Below are positions 1-8,736 of a stretch of DNA of 64,000 bases, in pieces. Numbering within the stretch: position 1 is the stretch's first letter; every line of letters starts with the position of its first letter. The stretch is from Tenacibaculum sp. AHE14PA. GTDB taxonomy: Bacteria > Bacteroidota > Bacteroidia > Flavobacteriales > Flavobacteriaceae. Made by a program: the position numbers and the translations under genes. The notes beneath the pieces are model-generated. The model did no database searches. It was not told the origin of the DNA and saw only the letters and a list, made by a program, of their open reading frames with translations. The DNA lies in contig NZ_CP058983.1 of NCBI RefSeq assembly GCF_019278465.1, forward strand, positions 434,001-498,000, given 5' to 3'.

Positions 1-732
1 TTTACCTGGCGCTTCATTTCCTTTTCCTCCTACTTTTAATTGAACTCCTTCTGTAACTCCTTCTGGAATATTTATTGAAACAGTTTCTTCTTTAACAATT
101 AAACCTTGCGCATCTGATCCGCTTGGTTTGCTATTAAGCATTTCTCCTGCTCCTTGACATGTACCACAAGTAGTTGCTGTTTGCATTCTACCTAAAATAG
201 TATTGGTAACTCGCATTTGCTGTCCACTACCATTACATGTTGTACATGTTTTATAAGTAACACCGTCTGCCTGAACTTTTCTACGAACCTTTACCTTCTT
301 CTCTACTCCGTTTGCGATCTCTTCTAAAGTAAGTTTTACTCGAATTCGCATATTAGACCCTTTAACTCTGGCTTGTCGTTGCCCTCTGCCGCCGCCGAAA
401 CCACCAAAGCCGCCTCCGCCACCACCGAAGATATCTCCGAATTGACTGAATATATCATCCATATCCATTCCGCCGCCGCCAAAGCCGCCACCGCCACCTT
501 GTGGACCATCAAAAGCTGCATGACCATATTGGTCGTAACGTGCTTTTTTATTGTCATCACTTAATATTTCATAAGCCTCGGCACATAGTTTAAATTTTTC
601 TTCAGCTGTTTTGTCATCCGGGTTTTTATCTGGATGATATTTTATCGCCATTTTACGATATCCTTTTTTTATCTCTGCTTGTGACGCCGATTTTGAAATA
701 CCTAATACTTCGTAGTAATCTTGTTTTGCCAT
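1..732 (-). CDS. dnaJ: Chaperone protein DnaJ (3' part beyond the window)
   Basis: Hsp40 co-chaperone that delivers unfolded clients to DnaK and stimulates its ATPase in the cytoplasm. The 244 visible residues show a J domain with the HPD triad at residues 33-35, a long Gly/Phe-rich linker (about 78-118), and the start of the client-binding domain. The zinc region holds only two CxxCxGxG motifs, CTTCNGSG (163-170) and CGTCQGAG (189-196), where most bacterial DnaJ proteins have four; a reduced zinc region is usual, from memory, in flavobacterial DnaJ. The gene starts at the ATG complementary to 730-732 and runs off the left edge, so the C-terminal domain is missing only because of the window boundary. 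It lies 95 bp downstream of grpE on the same strand and has its own possible promoter at 797-804. Confidence 0.97.
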   Translation of the reverse strand, partial: MAKQDYYEVLGISKSASQAEIKKGYRKMAIKYHPDKNPDDKTAEEKFKLCAEAYEILSDDNKKARYDQYGHAAFDGPQGGGGGFGGGGMDMDDIFSQFGDIFGGGGGGFGGFGGGRGQRQARVKGSNMRIRVKLTLEEIANGVEKKVKVRRKVQADGVTYKTCTTCNGSGQQMRVTNTILGRMQTATTCGTCQGAGEMLNSKPSGSDAQGLIVKEETVSINIPEGVTEGVQLKVGGKGNEAPGK

Positions 733-796
733 TTTATTCTATTCTAGAATTGCTTATTATATAAAGCAATTTTTAAAAATTATTCTTATACATGCA

Positions 797-804
797 CAAA
801 GCTA
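797..804 (-). promoter_or_regulatory. Possible -7 box for dnaJ
   Basis: On the minus strand the octamer reads TAGCTTTG, an exact match to the Bacteroidota TAnnTTTG -7 consensus, 64 bases before the dnaJ start and downstream of grpE. No clear -33 TTG was found, so this may be a secondary promoter inside the grpE-dnaJ unit. Confidence 0.35.
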
Positions 805-827
805 TTGCTTTGATAATAAAATCATTT

Positions 828-1379
828 TTATGCTTGTCCTACCACCACTTTTGGGTGACGAATAATTTTATCTCCTAACTTATAACCTGTTTCTATACAG
901 TCAATAATTTTTCCTTTTAAATCTTCTGAAGGTGCTGGTATTTGCGTAATTGCTTGGTGCACTTCTGCATCAAAGACATCTCCTTGCTTTACTTCAATAG
1001 CTGTTAAACCTTTTTGCTCTAAAGTTTTTGTTAATTTTTGATAAATTAACAATACTCCTTTGCGTAATTCTTCTGCTTCTTTGTCATCATCAGCATGTGT
1101 CAAAGCACGCTCAAAATCATCTAAAATTGGCAGTAAAACTGTCATTACTTCCTGTCCCGCAGTTTTATAAAGCTCTACACGTTCTTTAGAAGTACGCTTT
1201 TTATAGTTTTCGAACTCAGCAAACAAACGTAAATGTTTATCTTTTTCAGTTGCTAATAACTCCTCAGTAGTTGGTTCTTCCTTCTCTACAACTTCCTCTA
1301 CTTGTGGCGTTTCCTCTAAAGGTGCTTTATCTATAGCATCTTTTAATTCGTCTTCTTTTGTATATTGATCTTTACTCAT
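828..1379 (-). CDS. grpE: Nucleotide exchange factor GrpE
   Basis: GrpE releases ADP from DnaK and works with DnaJ in the Hsp70 cycle. The 183-residue product has an acidic, low-complexity N terminus (rich in EEVVEKEEP-type sequence), a long coiled-coil helix containing RLFAEFENYKKRTSKER, and a C-terminal beta domain with the family-typical VFDAEVHQAI and GYKLGDKIIRHPKVVV segments. The start chosen is the ATG at 1377-1379 (MSKDQYTKE). An upstream in-frame ATG at 1407-1409 would add ten basic residues (MLKNLKRRFT) that are not typical of the family. The gene precedes dnaJ on the same strand, the usual flavobacterial arrangement. Confidence 0.96.
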   Translation of the reverse strand: MSKDQYTKEDELKDAIDKAPLEETPQVEEVVEKEEPTTEELLATEKDKHLRLFAEFENYKKRTSKERVELYKTAGQEVMTVLLPILDDFERALTHADDDKEAEELRKGVLLIYQKLTKTLEQKGLTAIEVKQGDVFDAEVHQAITQIPAPSEDLKGKIIDCIETGYKLGDKIIRHPKVVVGQA

Positions 1380-1433
1380 TGTAAATCGTCTCTTTAAATT
1401 CTTCAGCATACTTTTATCAATAATATTGCCAAT

Positions 1434-1466
1434 AAAAAAATCGTGTCATGTTGACACGATTTTTAT
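1434..1466 (-). terminator. Rho-independent terminator after the uvrD-DUF4290-murA unit
   Basis: A 9-bp perfect stem (1440-1448 with 1452-1460, arm ATCGTGTCA) with a 3-base loop is flanked by A and T tracts. On the minus strand it is followed by a run of T and lies just past the stop of the secreted-protein gene at 1488; it also separates that unit from grpE. Confidence 0.85.
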
Positions 1467-1487
1467 TTTATATTTTCACTTTAACTT

Positions 1488-2255
1488 TTATAGTTTTGGT
1501 GCATTTACCATAGCACTACCTTTTGGCTTACTAAAATCGGCCTGTTCTGTAAAAATCACATTCGATAATTGTACTTCACCTATTTTATTTTTATACCCAT
1601 CCTCTAAAGACCACATATGAAATGTCCAATTTTTAGGGATAAGAGCACCATCAATAACTGTGTATGAATTGTACTTAATAGCATGTGGTTCTTTTTCTGC
1701 TTTTTCTTTGCCTTTTCCATAACTAACAATATAAGCTGCTCCTTCTAATATACTTGATTTAGAATTTTTATAGATTATATACCAATCATCTGGTGCATCT
1801 CCTGTTCCTGAAGAAAAAGATAGTTTTGCTGTTTCTAAATCAACCTGCCCCCATTTATTTTTATCTAAATCAGACCAAATTGTTCCTTTATCATTTAATT
1901 TATATGGTAAACCTAAAAAGTAAGACCATGTAAAAATATCAAAACGCGCTCCTTCATGTAATTTTTCAGCAATACCTTTTACGTAAACGTTAGTTCCGTC
2001 AAAAATTATTATTGAACCGTCTTTCTTTTCTATTTTTATTTTACCGCCTCCTGTTTCTTGCGTTATTTTACCTAATAAATGTTCTGCTCCACCAAATTTA
2101 ATATCTATATCAAAAGAAATATATTTCTTTTTCAAAAACACATCTTTTTGATGTTTTTTCTCTATTGAACTTGTAAACTCCTTAGCTGATATTATTTGAG
2201 CTGATGCATTTAAAAATAGACTAAATACTAACGCTAAAGAAAATAATGTTTTCAT
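1488..2255 (-). CDS. Conserved secreted protein, LolA-like beta fold suspected
   Basis: A 255-residue protein with a clear signal peptide (MKTLFSLALVFSLFLNASAQ, cleavage after about residue 19) and no membrane segment in the mature part. The mature chain is rich in beta-type alternation (FDIDIKFGGAE, IIIFDGTNVYVKG, YNSYTVIDGALIPKNWTF), which recalls Bacteroidota proteins of the DUF6503 type and the half-barrel folds of LolA relatives; this assignment is from memory and weak. It is the last gene of the uvrD-DUF4290-murA unit, 84 bp after murA, and ends before the hairpin at 1440-1460. No catalytic motif was recognised. A periplasmic lipid or cell-wall related role would be guesswork. Confidence 0.8.
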   Translation of the reverse strand: MKTLFSLALVFSLFLNASAQIISAKEFTSSIEKKHQKDVFLKKKYISFDIDIKFGGAEHLLGKITQETGGGKIKIEKKDGSIIIFDGTNVYVKGIAEKLHEGARFDIFTWSYFLGLPYKLNDKGTIWSDLDKNKWGQVDLETAKLSFSSGTGDAPDDWYIIYKNSKSSILEGAAYIVSYGKGKEKAEKEPHAIKYNSYTVIDGALIPKNWTFHMWSLEDGYKNKIGEVQLSNVIFTEQADFSKPKGSAMVNAPKL

Positions 2256-2339
2256 AATATTATAATTAATATGTTTTGATTTGTAGTCGTAGCCTTAAAT
2301 ATTACTTACAGTTAATTGAATACTTGTTATAAATAAATT

Positions 2340-3653
2340 TTAATCTTCTATTCTTTCAATTTTGGCTCCGATAGATTTTAAACGAGCTTCTATGTTTTCG
2401 TATCCTCTATCAATTTGCTCAATATTATTAATAATACTGATACCTTTTGCAGATAAAGCAGCTATCAGTAAAGATATTCCTGCACGAATATCTGGTGAAG
2501 TCATTTTTGTTGCTTTTAACATCGATTTAAAATCATGACCAATTACAGTTGCTCTATGCGGATCACATAAAATTACTTTTGCGCCCATATCAATCAATTT
2601 ATCAACAAAAAACAAACGACTTTCAAACATCTTTTGGTGGATTAATACCGTTCCTTTTGCCTGTGTTGCAATAACTAATACAATACTTAACAAATCTGGT
2701 GTAAATCCTGGCCAAGGTGCATCTGCAACTGTTAAAACAGATCCGTCAATATAATTCTGAATTTCATAACTATCTTGTGCCGGAATGTAAATATCGTCTC
2801 CTTTTTTCTCTAATTTAATTCCTAACTTACCAAATACACTTGGTATTTGTCCTAGGTTTTTCCAACTAACATCTTTTATGGTTAATTCAGATCGTGTCAT
2901 TGCTGCCACACCAATCCAACTACCAATTTCAATCATATCAGGTAATACTCTATGCTCGCATCCTCCTAAAGAAGTTACTCCTTCAATAGTTAATAAATTA
3001 GAGCCTACTCCTGTAATTTTAGCGCCCATAGAATTCAACATTTTAGATAATTGTTGAATATAAGGTTCGCAAGCAGCATTGTATATTGTGGTAGTTCCTT
3101 TAGCTAAAACTGCAGCCATAATAATATTAGCAGTTCCTGTTACCGAAGCTTCATCTAAGAGCATATCGGTACCAACCAATCCATCTTCTGCTTCAACACC
3201 GTAAAAGTATTCTTCTTTATTGTAACGAAATTTAGCCCCAAGGTTAATAAAACCTTCGAAGTGTGTATCTAAACGACGGCGACCAATTTTATCACCTCCC
3301 GGACGTGGAATATATCCTTTTCCGAAACGCGCTAATAACGGACCAACAATCATTATTGATCCTCTTAATGAACTTCCGTCTCTTTTAAACTCAGGTGATT
3401 CTAAATATTGTAGATTAATATTATCTGCCTGAAAACTATATGAATTACTTCCTAATTTTTCTATTTTAACACCTAATTCTCCTAAAATAAAAATTAGTTT
3501 ATTTACATCAATAATATCTGGAATATTGTTGATTATTACTTTTTGAGGAGTTAATAATACAGCACATATAATTTGTAATGCTTCGTTTTTTGCTCCTTGA
3601 GGTGTTATTACTCCGCTAAGTTTGTGACCTCCTTCAATTTTAAATGATGCCAT
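2340..3653 (-). CDS. murA: UDP-N-acetylglucosamine 1-carboxyvinyltransferase MurA (Cys-to-Asp form)
   Basis: First committed enzyme of peptidoglycan synthesis: it transfers enolpyruvate from PEP to UDP-GlcNAc in the cytoplasm. The 437-residue length fits the family. Visible landmarks are GAKNEAL with Lys22, the catalytic loop PRPGGDKIGRRRLDTH (residues 116-131), PGFTPDLL (general-base Asp region) and DIRAG (Arg equivalent to E. coli Arg397). In the loop, the catalytic Cys115 of the E. coli enzyme is replaced by Asp121. That replacement is known in other MurA enzymes to keep activity and to abolish alkylation by fosfomycin. The start codon abuts the stop of the DUF4290 gene (TAAATG), which suggests translational coupling. 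Confidence 0.97.
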   Translation of the reverse strand: MASFKIEGGHKLSGVITPQGAKNEALQIICAVLLTPQKVIINNIPDIIDVNKLIFILGELGVKIEKLGSNSYSFQADNINLQYLESPEFKRDGSSLRGSIMIVGPLLARFGKGYIPRPGGDKIGRRRLDTHFEGFINLGAKFRYNKEEYFYGVEAEDGLVGTDMLLDEASVTGTANIIMAAVLAKGTTTIYNAACEPYIQQLSKMLNSMGAKITGVGSNLLTIEGVTSLGGCEHRVLPDMIEIGSWIGVAAMTRSELTIKDVSWKNLGQIPSVFGKLGIKLEKKGDDIYIPAQDSYEIQNYIDGSVLTVADAPWPGFTPDLLSIVLVIATQAKGTVLIHQKMFESRLFFVDKLIDMGAKVILCDPHRATVIGHDFKSMLKATKMTSPDIRAGISLLIAALSAKGISIINNIEQIDRGYENIEARLKSIGAKIERIED

Positions 3654-4310
3654 TTATTTTTTTCTGTGTTTATTATTACTGTAATTCGTTTTTCCTTTAG
3701 AAGAACTTTTATGACTTGTCTTACCTTGCTGTGTAGTACGTTTTCTTAATAAATTTTTACTTTCTGCTAACCTCTCATTAGTTTCTCTTAAATCGATTTT
3801 TTTATCTGATAAATTATATAAATGGTTAAAAATAACAACATCATCAACGGTATCTTTATTCCAATTTAAATAGCATTTTTTCATGTGATTAGCAATCGTA
3901 AAAACCAATGCTTCTCTTTTTTCACCTTCTTCCCAAGTCAATGCAATATTTATCATGGTTTGAATATTGTTACCGTAATAACGGTATCTTGAAGCAGATT
4001 TTGGATAATCCATCTTTTCTGGCTTCTCTGTCAATTCTTCTTTAGATGGAGTTTCGTATGGTGAATCTGCATCTAATTTAAAATCAGCAATTATATGTAA
4101 CTGATCCCAAAGTTTGTGCTTAAAATCTGGCACATCACGTAAATGAGGCTGTAAATTTCCCATTACATCTACAATCGCTTTTGCCATTGTATTTCTTTCC
4201 TCTTTTGTTTCTAAAGCGATGCAGTGATTTATTAATTTTTGTATATGTCTTCCGTATTCCGGAATTATTAAGTGGTCTCTTTCTGAATTGTACTCTAAAT
4301 CAAACGTCAT
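3654..4310 (-). CDS. DUF4290 domain protein
   Basis: A 218-residue soluble protein of a Bacteroidota family usually found immediately before murA. The first 170 residues form the conserved domain (for example EYGRHIQKLINHC and ALTWEEGEKREALV). The last 45 residues are a basic Ser/Lys/Asn tail (TTQQGKTSHKSSSKGK), probably disordered and possibly nucleic-acid binding. It starts 50 bp after uvrD/pcrA and its TAA is directly followed by the murA ATG. No signal peptide or membrane segment is present. Function is unknown; its constant pairing with murA hints at cell-wall precursor control, which is inference. Confidence 0.9.
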   Translation of the reverse strand: MTFDLEYNSERDHLIIPEYGRHIQKLINHCIALETKEERNTMAKAIVDVMGNLQPHLRDVPDFKHKLWDQLHIIADFKLDADSPYETPSKEELTEKPEKMDYPKSASRYRYYGNNIQTMINIALTWEEGEKREALVFTIANHMKKCYLNWNKDTVDDVVIFNHLYNLSDKKIDLRETNERLAESKNLLRKRTTQQGKTSHKSSSKGKTNYSNNKHRKK

Positions 4311-4360
4311 TTCTCTATATTTTATATATGCAAAATAGGTAATTATTGCGAATTACATAG

Positions 4361-6688
4361 TTATCCGATTACCTTTAATTTTGCGAATTGCAATAATAAT
4401 TTCTTTTTCCCTACGGTACCAAACTTAATTTCTGCCTTTTTATTGGGTCCTTTCCCTTCTAAAGCAACTACCTCACCTGTTCCAAAACGGTTGTGTTCTA
4501 CAAAATTACCAACCACTATTTCACCATCAAATAAATTGATTGCAGAACTAACATCTGATACCTTTTTCATTTTACTTTTTGGCGGTATAATATTTGGTTT
4601 TTCTTTTTTTGCTAAAAACTCTTTTCGTTGTTTTTGAATTGGTTTTTGAAAACGGATATTCTTAGGAGTATCATCATCAAACATACTTGCATCAATAAAT
4701 CTATTCGCTAATGCTACTGGCACTTTAGGTGCTAAATGCTCTACAAATTTATCATCAATTTCTTCTAAGAAACGACTTGGTTCGCCGTCTGTTAATTTTC
4801 CCCAGCGGTAACGTGTTTGTGCATACGTTAAGTAAGCTACTTTTTCTGCTCGTGTTAAGGCTACATAAAATAAACGACGCTCTTCTTCTAGCTCACTACG
4901 TGTATTCATGCTCATTCCAGAAGGAAACAACCCCTCTTCTAAACCAACAATGTATACATATTGATATTCTAATCCTTTTGATAAGTGTATGGTCATTAAT
5001 GAAACCATTGGTGTATCGTCACTTTCACTATCAAAATCTGTTGCTAAGGCTACATCTTCTAAGAAAATAGGTAATGAAGCATCTTCGCCTGTTTCAATTC
5101 TATCTGTTATAAAGTCTTTTATTCCGTTTAATAATTCCTGAACGTTTTCAACTTTATTTACACCTTCTGGTGTACCATCTTTTTGTAAATCTTTTACTAA
5201 TTGTGTTTGCTTTACTACCAAATCGGCAATTTCGAAAGCATTCATCTTTTGAGCGTCTATTTGAAAACGCTGAATCATTCTAGTAAAATTAGCTAGCTTG
5301 GTTTTGGTACCTGAATTTATTTTTAAATCAACTTTATCTAAATTTAATAAAATATCGAAAATTGATTTTTTATAGTGATTTGCTGCTATCGCTAATTTAT
5401 CAATCGTTGTAGCACCAATTCCTCGTGCCGGATAATTAATAATTCTCTTTAAAGCTTCTTCATCATTCGGATTTATTAGCATACGTAAATACGATAATAA
5501 ATCTTTTATTTCTTTACGTTGATAAAATGAAATACCTCCGTAAATCTTGTACTTAATATCTTTTTTTCGCAAAGCATCTTCCATTGCTCTAGATTGTGCA
5601 TTGGTACGATATAAAATAGCAAAAGAATCACTTGTTAATTGATGATTCATTTTGTTTTCCCAAATAGATTGCGCTACGAAACGCCCTTCTTCTCCGTCAG
5701 AAATTGTTCGCATTACTTTAATGCTTTCTCCAGGGTCATTTGCTGTCCAAACTTCCTTATCTAACTTCGTTTTATTTTTATCAATTACACTATTGGCAGC
5801 TTCAACAATATTACTTGTTGATCGGTAATTTTGCTCTAATTTAAAAGTCTTAACATCCGGATAATCTTTTTGAAAATTCAAGATGTTGTTTATGTTTGCT
5901 CCACGGAAACTATAAATACTTTGCGAATCATCACCAACTACACAAATATTCTGAAAACGATCTGCTAATGCCCTAACAATTAAATATTGTGAATGATTTG
6001 TATCCTGATACTCATCAACCATTATATATTTAAAACGACTTTGGTACTTTGCTAAAACTTCAGGAAAACGCGTTAATAATTCATTGGTTCTTAACAACAA
6101 ATCATCAAAATCCATTGCTCCTGCCTTAAAGCATCTTTCTACATAAGCTTTATAAATTTCACCTACTTTTGGCCTGCTTGCTTCTAGATCTGCCTCTTGT
6201 AAATCTGAATTATTAAAATATGCTCTAACAGTTATTAAGCTATTTTTAAACGATGAAATTCTGCTTAAAATCTGCTTTGGTTTGTAGCGATCTTTATCTA
6301 ATTTCATTTCTCTAATGATCGTAGATATCAACCTAACAGAATCTTGTGTATCGTAAATTGTAAAGTTAGAAGGATAGCCTAAACGATCTGCTTCTGATCG
6401 TAAAATACGAGAAAAAACAGAGTGAAAAGTTCCCATCCATAAATTCTTTGCTTCGCTGTAACCAACAACACCTCCAATACGCTCTTTCATTTCACGAGCT
6501 GCCTTATTTGTAAAAGTTAGCGATAAAATATTAAAAGAATCTACTCCTTCTTTCATTAAATGCGCTATTCGATAGGTTAAAACTCTGGTTTTACCAGATC
6601 CGGCTCCTGCGATAATTATCATTGGGCCATCTTTTTGTAAAACGGCTGCTCTTTGTGGTTCGTTAAGTTGCTCTAAGTAAGTATTCAA
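4361..6688 (-). CDS. pcrA: ATP-dependent DNA helicase, UvrD/PcrA type
   Basis: SF1A 3'-5' helicase for nucleotide excision and mismatch repair and for clearing RecA or stalled polymerase. The 775 residues show the Q motif (LNEPQRAAV), Walker A AGAGSGKT (27-34), motif Ia with SLTFTNKAAREMKER, Walker B VDEYQDTN, motif III GDDSQSIYSFRGA, motif IV region LEQNYRST, motif V MTIHLSKGLEY and motif VI FYVALTRAEK. The last 55 residues form the Tudor-like C-terminal domain of PcrA/UvrD (NRFGTGEVVALEGKG). Both UvrD and PcrA names are used for this family; the Tudor domain fits either. It is the first gene of the leftward unit leading to murA. Confidence 0.95.
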   Translation of the reverse strand: MNTYLEQLNEPQRAAVLQKDGPMIIIAGAGSGKTRVLTYRIAHLMKEGVDSFNILSLTFTNKAAREMKERIGGVVGYSEAKNLWMGTFHSVFSRILRSEADRLGYPSNFTIYDTQDSVRLISTIIREMKLDKDRYKPKQILSRISSFKNSLITVRAYFNNSDLQEADLEASRPKVGEIYKAYVERCFKAGAMDFDDLLLRTNELLTRFPEVLAKYQSRFKYIMVDEYQDTNHSQYLIVRALADRFQNICVVGDDSQSIYSFRGANINNILNFQKDYPDVKTFKLEQNYRSTSNIVEAANSVIDKNKTKLDKEVWTANDPGESIKVMRTISDGEEGRFVAQSIWENKMNHQLTSDSFAILYRTNAQSRAMEDALRKKDIKYKIYGGISFYQRKEIKDLLSYLRMLINPNDEEALKRIINYPARGIGATTIDKLAIAANHYKKSIFDILLNLDKVDLKINSGTKTKLANFTRMIQRFQIDAQKMNAFEIADLVVKQTQLVKDLQKDGTPEGVNKVENVQELLNGIKDFITDRIETGEDASLPIFLEDVALATDFDSESDDTPMVSLMTIHLSKGLEYQYVYIVGLEEGLFPSGMSMNTRSELEEERRLFYVALTRAEKVAYLTYAQTRYRWGKLTDGEPSRFLEEIDDKFVEHLAPKVPVALANRFIDASMFDDDTPKNIRFQKPIQKQRKEFLAKKEKPNIIPPKSKMKKVSDVSSAINLFDGEIVVGNFVEHNRFGTGEVVALEGKGPNKKAEIKFGTVGKKKLLLQFAKLKVIG

Positions 6689-6908
6689 TAGAAAAAATTT
6701 GAAATAATTTTTAAAACGGAAATTTAACCATTCTTTTAGGTTATATAAAGAATGTAACCTTTTTTTTATTCACAATTTTTATTTCCTTAAAAGCGGATAA
6801 AATAACATATTTGCTTTAGAGCAAATAAATAACAATATCTGCTTATTTACAGATATTTTTGGTCAACTATAAATATTTAAGTATTTTTAAGACTTATAAA
6901 AAACATTA

Positions 6909-7523
6909 ATGACAAGTATTTTAACAGGAGACATTGTAAAATCTAGGAAATCCGACAGTAGTGTTTGGCTAGAAAAGCTAAAAACTATTCTTAATAAATT
7001 CGGAAAACAACCTATTGATTGGGAAATTTTTAGAGGCGATAGTTTTCAACTAGAGGTTCCTATAGAAAAGGCTCTTTATGTTGCTTTTTTATTAAAAGCT
7101 CAGCTAAAACAGGTAGATAATATTGATGTTAGAATTGGTATTGGTATTGGCAGTAAAGATTCTAAAAATTTACATATTACAGAAGCCAATGGAGAAGCTT
7201 ATGTTAACTCAGGTGAAGTTTTTGACAGTTTGGTGAAAAAACAATTAATTGCAATAAAAACTCCTTGGTTAGCGTTAAATGAAGAACTTAACTTAGCTTT
7301 AGAGTTGGCTTTATTGACTATGAATAGTTGGACAAAAAATTCAGCTGAAGTATTTCAATTATCAATAGAAAACCCGTTATTAACTCAAAGTGAAATTGGA
7401 AAAAAAATAGGCATCACACAAAGTAATATTAGTGAACGACAAAAACGCGCTGGCTACGATGCTATTATCAAATTAGAAAAAAGATACAGAGAATTAATTC
7501 AACAAAAAACAGTTTTATCATGA
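6909..7523 (+). CDS. SatD-family protein with cyclase-like N-terminal domain and C-terminal HTH
   Basis: A 204-residue soluble protein recognised as a SatD-type protein by its TGDIVKSRK start, its FRGDSFQLE segment and its DUF3307 neighbour. Residues 157-186 (LLTQSEIGKKIGITQSNISE and following) look like a helix-turn-helix. The N-terminal 110 residues carry Asp8 in ILTGDIV, Asp44 in FRGDSFQLE, RIGIGIG at 75-81, and GEAYVNSGEVFDSL. Their order and spacing resemble the metal-binding Asp pair, the core strand and the VNxAxRL helix of class III nucleotidyl cyclases. The fold comparison is inference. Its stop overlaps the next start as ATGA, so the pair is translationally coupled. SatD was named in a streptococcal acid-tolerance locus; no biochemical function is known to me. 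Confidence 0.85.
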   Translation: MTSILTGDIVKSRKSDSSVWLEKLKTILNKFGKQPIDWEIFRGDSFQLEVPIEKALYVAFLLKAQLKQVDNIDVRIGIGIGSKDSKNLHITEANGEAYVNSGEVFDSLVKKQLIAIKTPWLALNEELNLALELALLTMNSWTKNSAEVFQLSIENPLLTQSEIGKKIGITQSNISERQKRAGYDAIIKLEKRYRELIQQKTVLS

Positions 7524-8233
7524 TCTTATTCTTAAAGTTTCTAATTGCTCATTTTTTAGGTGATTTTATTTTTCAATCAGAAAAATGGGTGAAAAATAAA
7601 GAGAAAAAAAAGATTAAATCTAAAAAACTATACTTACATATTACTGTTCATTTATTATTGTTATTAATAATGACCAGCTTTAGTTTTAAATATATTTTGG
7701 GTGTATTTTTTATAACTACAACTCACTATTTAATTGATTTAAGTAAATTATATTTACAGCATAAAAAGAACAAAACTTGGTTGTTTTTTATAGGTCAGTT
7801 TTTACATATTTTAATGTTAGCCTTGGTAACTTATTGGTATTTCCCTTATCGATTTAATATTGATTTTCTTTTTTCTCTAAAAGCACTTTTACTGATATCT
7901 TGTTTGATTTTTGTGAGTTTTGTTGCATCAATAATAATACAAACGATAATATCGCAATGGAGTCCTGAAAAAGAATTTAAAAAAGAAGATGACTCTTTGG
8001 CTAAAGCAGGAAAATATATCGGAATTTTAGAACGTTTATTAATATTTACGTTCATTGTTATCGGACAATGGGCAGGTGTTGGGTTTTTATTAGCTGCAAA
8101 ATCTATTTTCCGTTTTGGAGATTTAACTTCAGCTAAAGATAGAAAACTAACAGAATACATTTTAATCGGAACTTTATTAAGTTTTGGATTGGCAATTTTA
8201 ACAGGACTTGTATATTCGCATTATGGAAGATAA
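7520..8233 (+). CDS. DUF3307 integral membrane protein
   Basis: A 237-residue polytopic protein with about six hydrophobic segments. The N terminus FLIAHFLGDFIFQSEKW is the diagnostic part of DUF3307, with polar His/Asp/Gln residues in the first helix; a second HYLIDLSKL segment carries His and Asp in a later helix. The stretch near 150-165 (SPEKEFKKEDDSLAKAGKYI) is a cytoplasmic loop and is followed by GILERLLIFTFIVIGQWAGVG. The gene begins in the ATGA overlap with the SatD-like gene and its end overlaps the following small gene by 11 bp. Constant pairing with SatD proteins suggests the two act together, perhaps as membrane sensor or transporter and cytoplasmic regulator; that role is inference. 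Confidence 0.88.
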   Translation: MILFLKFLIAHFLGDFIFQSEKWVKNKEKKKIKSKKLYLHITVHLLLLLIMTSFSFKYILGVFFITTTHYLIDLSKLYLQHKKNKTWLFFIGQFLHILMLALVTYWYFPYRFNIDFLFSLKALLLISCLIFVSFVASIIIQTIISQWSPEKEFKKEDDSLAKAGKYIGILERLLIFTFIVIGQWAGVGFLLAAKSIFRFGDLTSAKDRKLTEYILIGTLLSFGLAILTGLVYSHYGR

Positions 8234-8735
8234 AATTATTGAAGGATTCGCATACGCTTTACCAGCAATGGTAACAGGCTTTGTAGCCTATTTTATATTA
8301 GGCGCATTTATTAAACAAGATAACAACGAAAAAAAATTTAATGCTTTAGTTGATAAAAAACGTGAAAGCTTACCTATTAAACTGCAAGCTTACGAGCGCT
8401 TACTTTTGTTTTGCGAGCGCATAAACCCTACAAAATTATTGGTAAGAGTAATTCCTATTGGAGAAGATACTAACAGTTATGTGCAATTATTAATTGCTAA
8501 TATCGAACAAGAATACGAACACAATATGGTGCAACAACTATATGTATCGGAAGACAGTTGGAAAGCGATTGTGGCTGCAAAATTAACAATAATTGCTAAG
8601 CTTCGTAAAAAATCAGAAACAGCAAAAACAGCAAAAGATTTACGCGAAAGTATATTAATTGATTATTCTCAGAATGAGAATCCTACACAAACATCAATTG
8701 CATATTTAAAACAAGAAGTTAAGAAATTGATTTAA
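8223..8735 (+). CDS. Membrane-anchored protein, DUF7935-like
   Basis: The 170-residue product has one N-terminal membrane helix (FAYALPAMVTGFVAYFILGAF, shown in pieces: ALPAMVTGFVAYFIL) and a soluble, mostly helical cytoplasmic part (KLQAYERLLLFCERINPTKL is typical of a flavobacterial DUF7935-type family, from memory). The start chosen is the ATG at 8223 (MEDKII); an upstream ATG at 8208 adds only five residues. The 11-bp overlap with the DUF3307 gene places it in the same operon. Function is unknown. Confidence 0.82.
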   Translation: MEDKIIEGFAYALPAMVTGFVAYFILGAFIKQDNNEKKFNALVDKKRESLPIKLQAYERLLLFCERINPTKLLVRVIPIGEDTNSYVQLLIANIEQEYEHNMVQQLYVSEDSWKAIVAAKLTIIAKLRKKSETAKTAKDLRESILIDYSQNENPTQTSIAYLKQEVKKLI

Positions 8736-8736
8736 A

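Noticed and set aside
336..564. Open reading frames on both strands over the Gly-rich part of dnaJ
   Set aside because: They are in other frames of a verified DnaJ coding region and consist of Ala-rich translation of GGN/GCC runs.
748..771. Inverted repeat AATTGCTT / AAGCAATT in the dnaJ leader
   Set aside because: Eight-bp A/T-rich stem without T tract on the transcribed side; probably chance, though a 5'-UTR hairpin cannot be excluded.
6738..6767. Hairpin AGGTTA...TAACCT with T tract, in the gap between uvrD and the SatD-like gene
   Set aside because: Only six base pairs and no plus-strand gene ends upstream; too weak to call a terminator.
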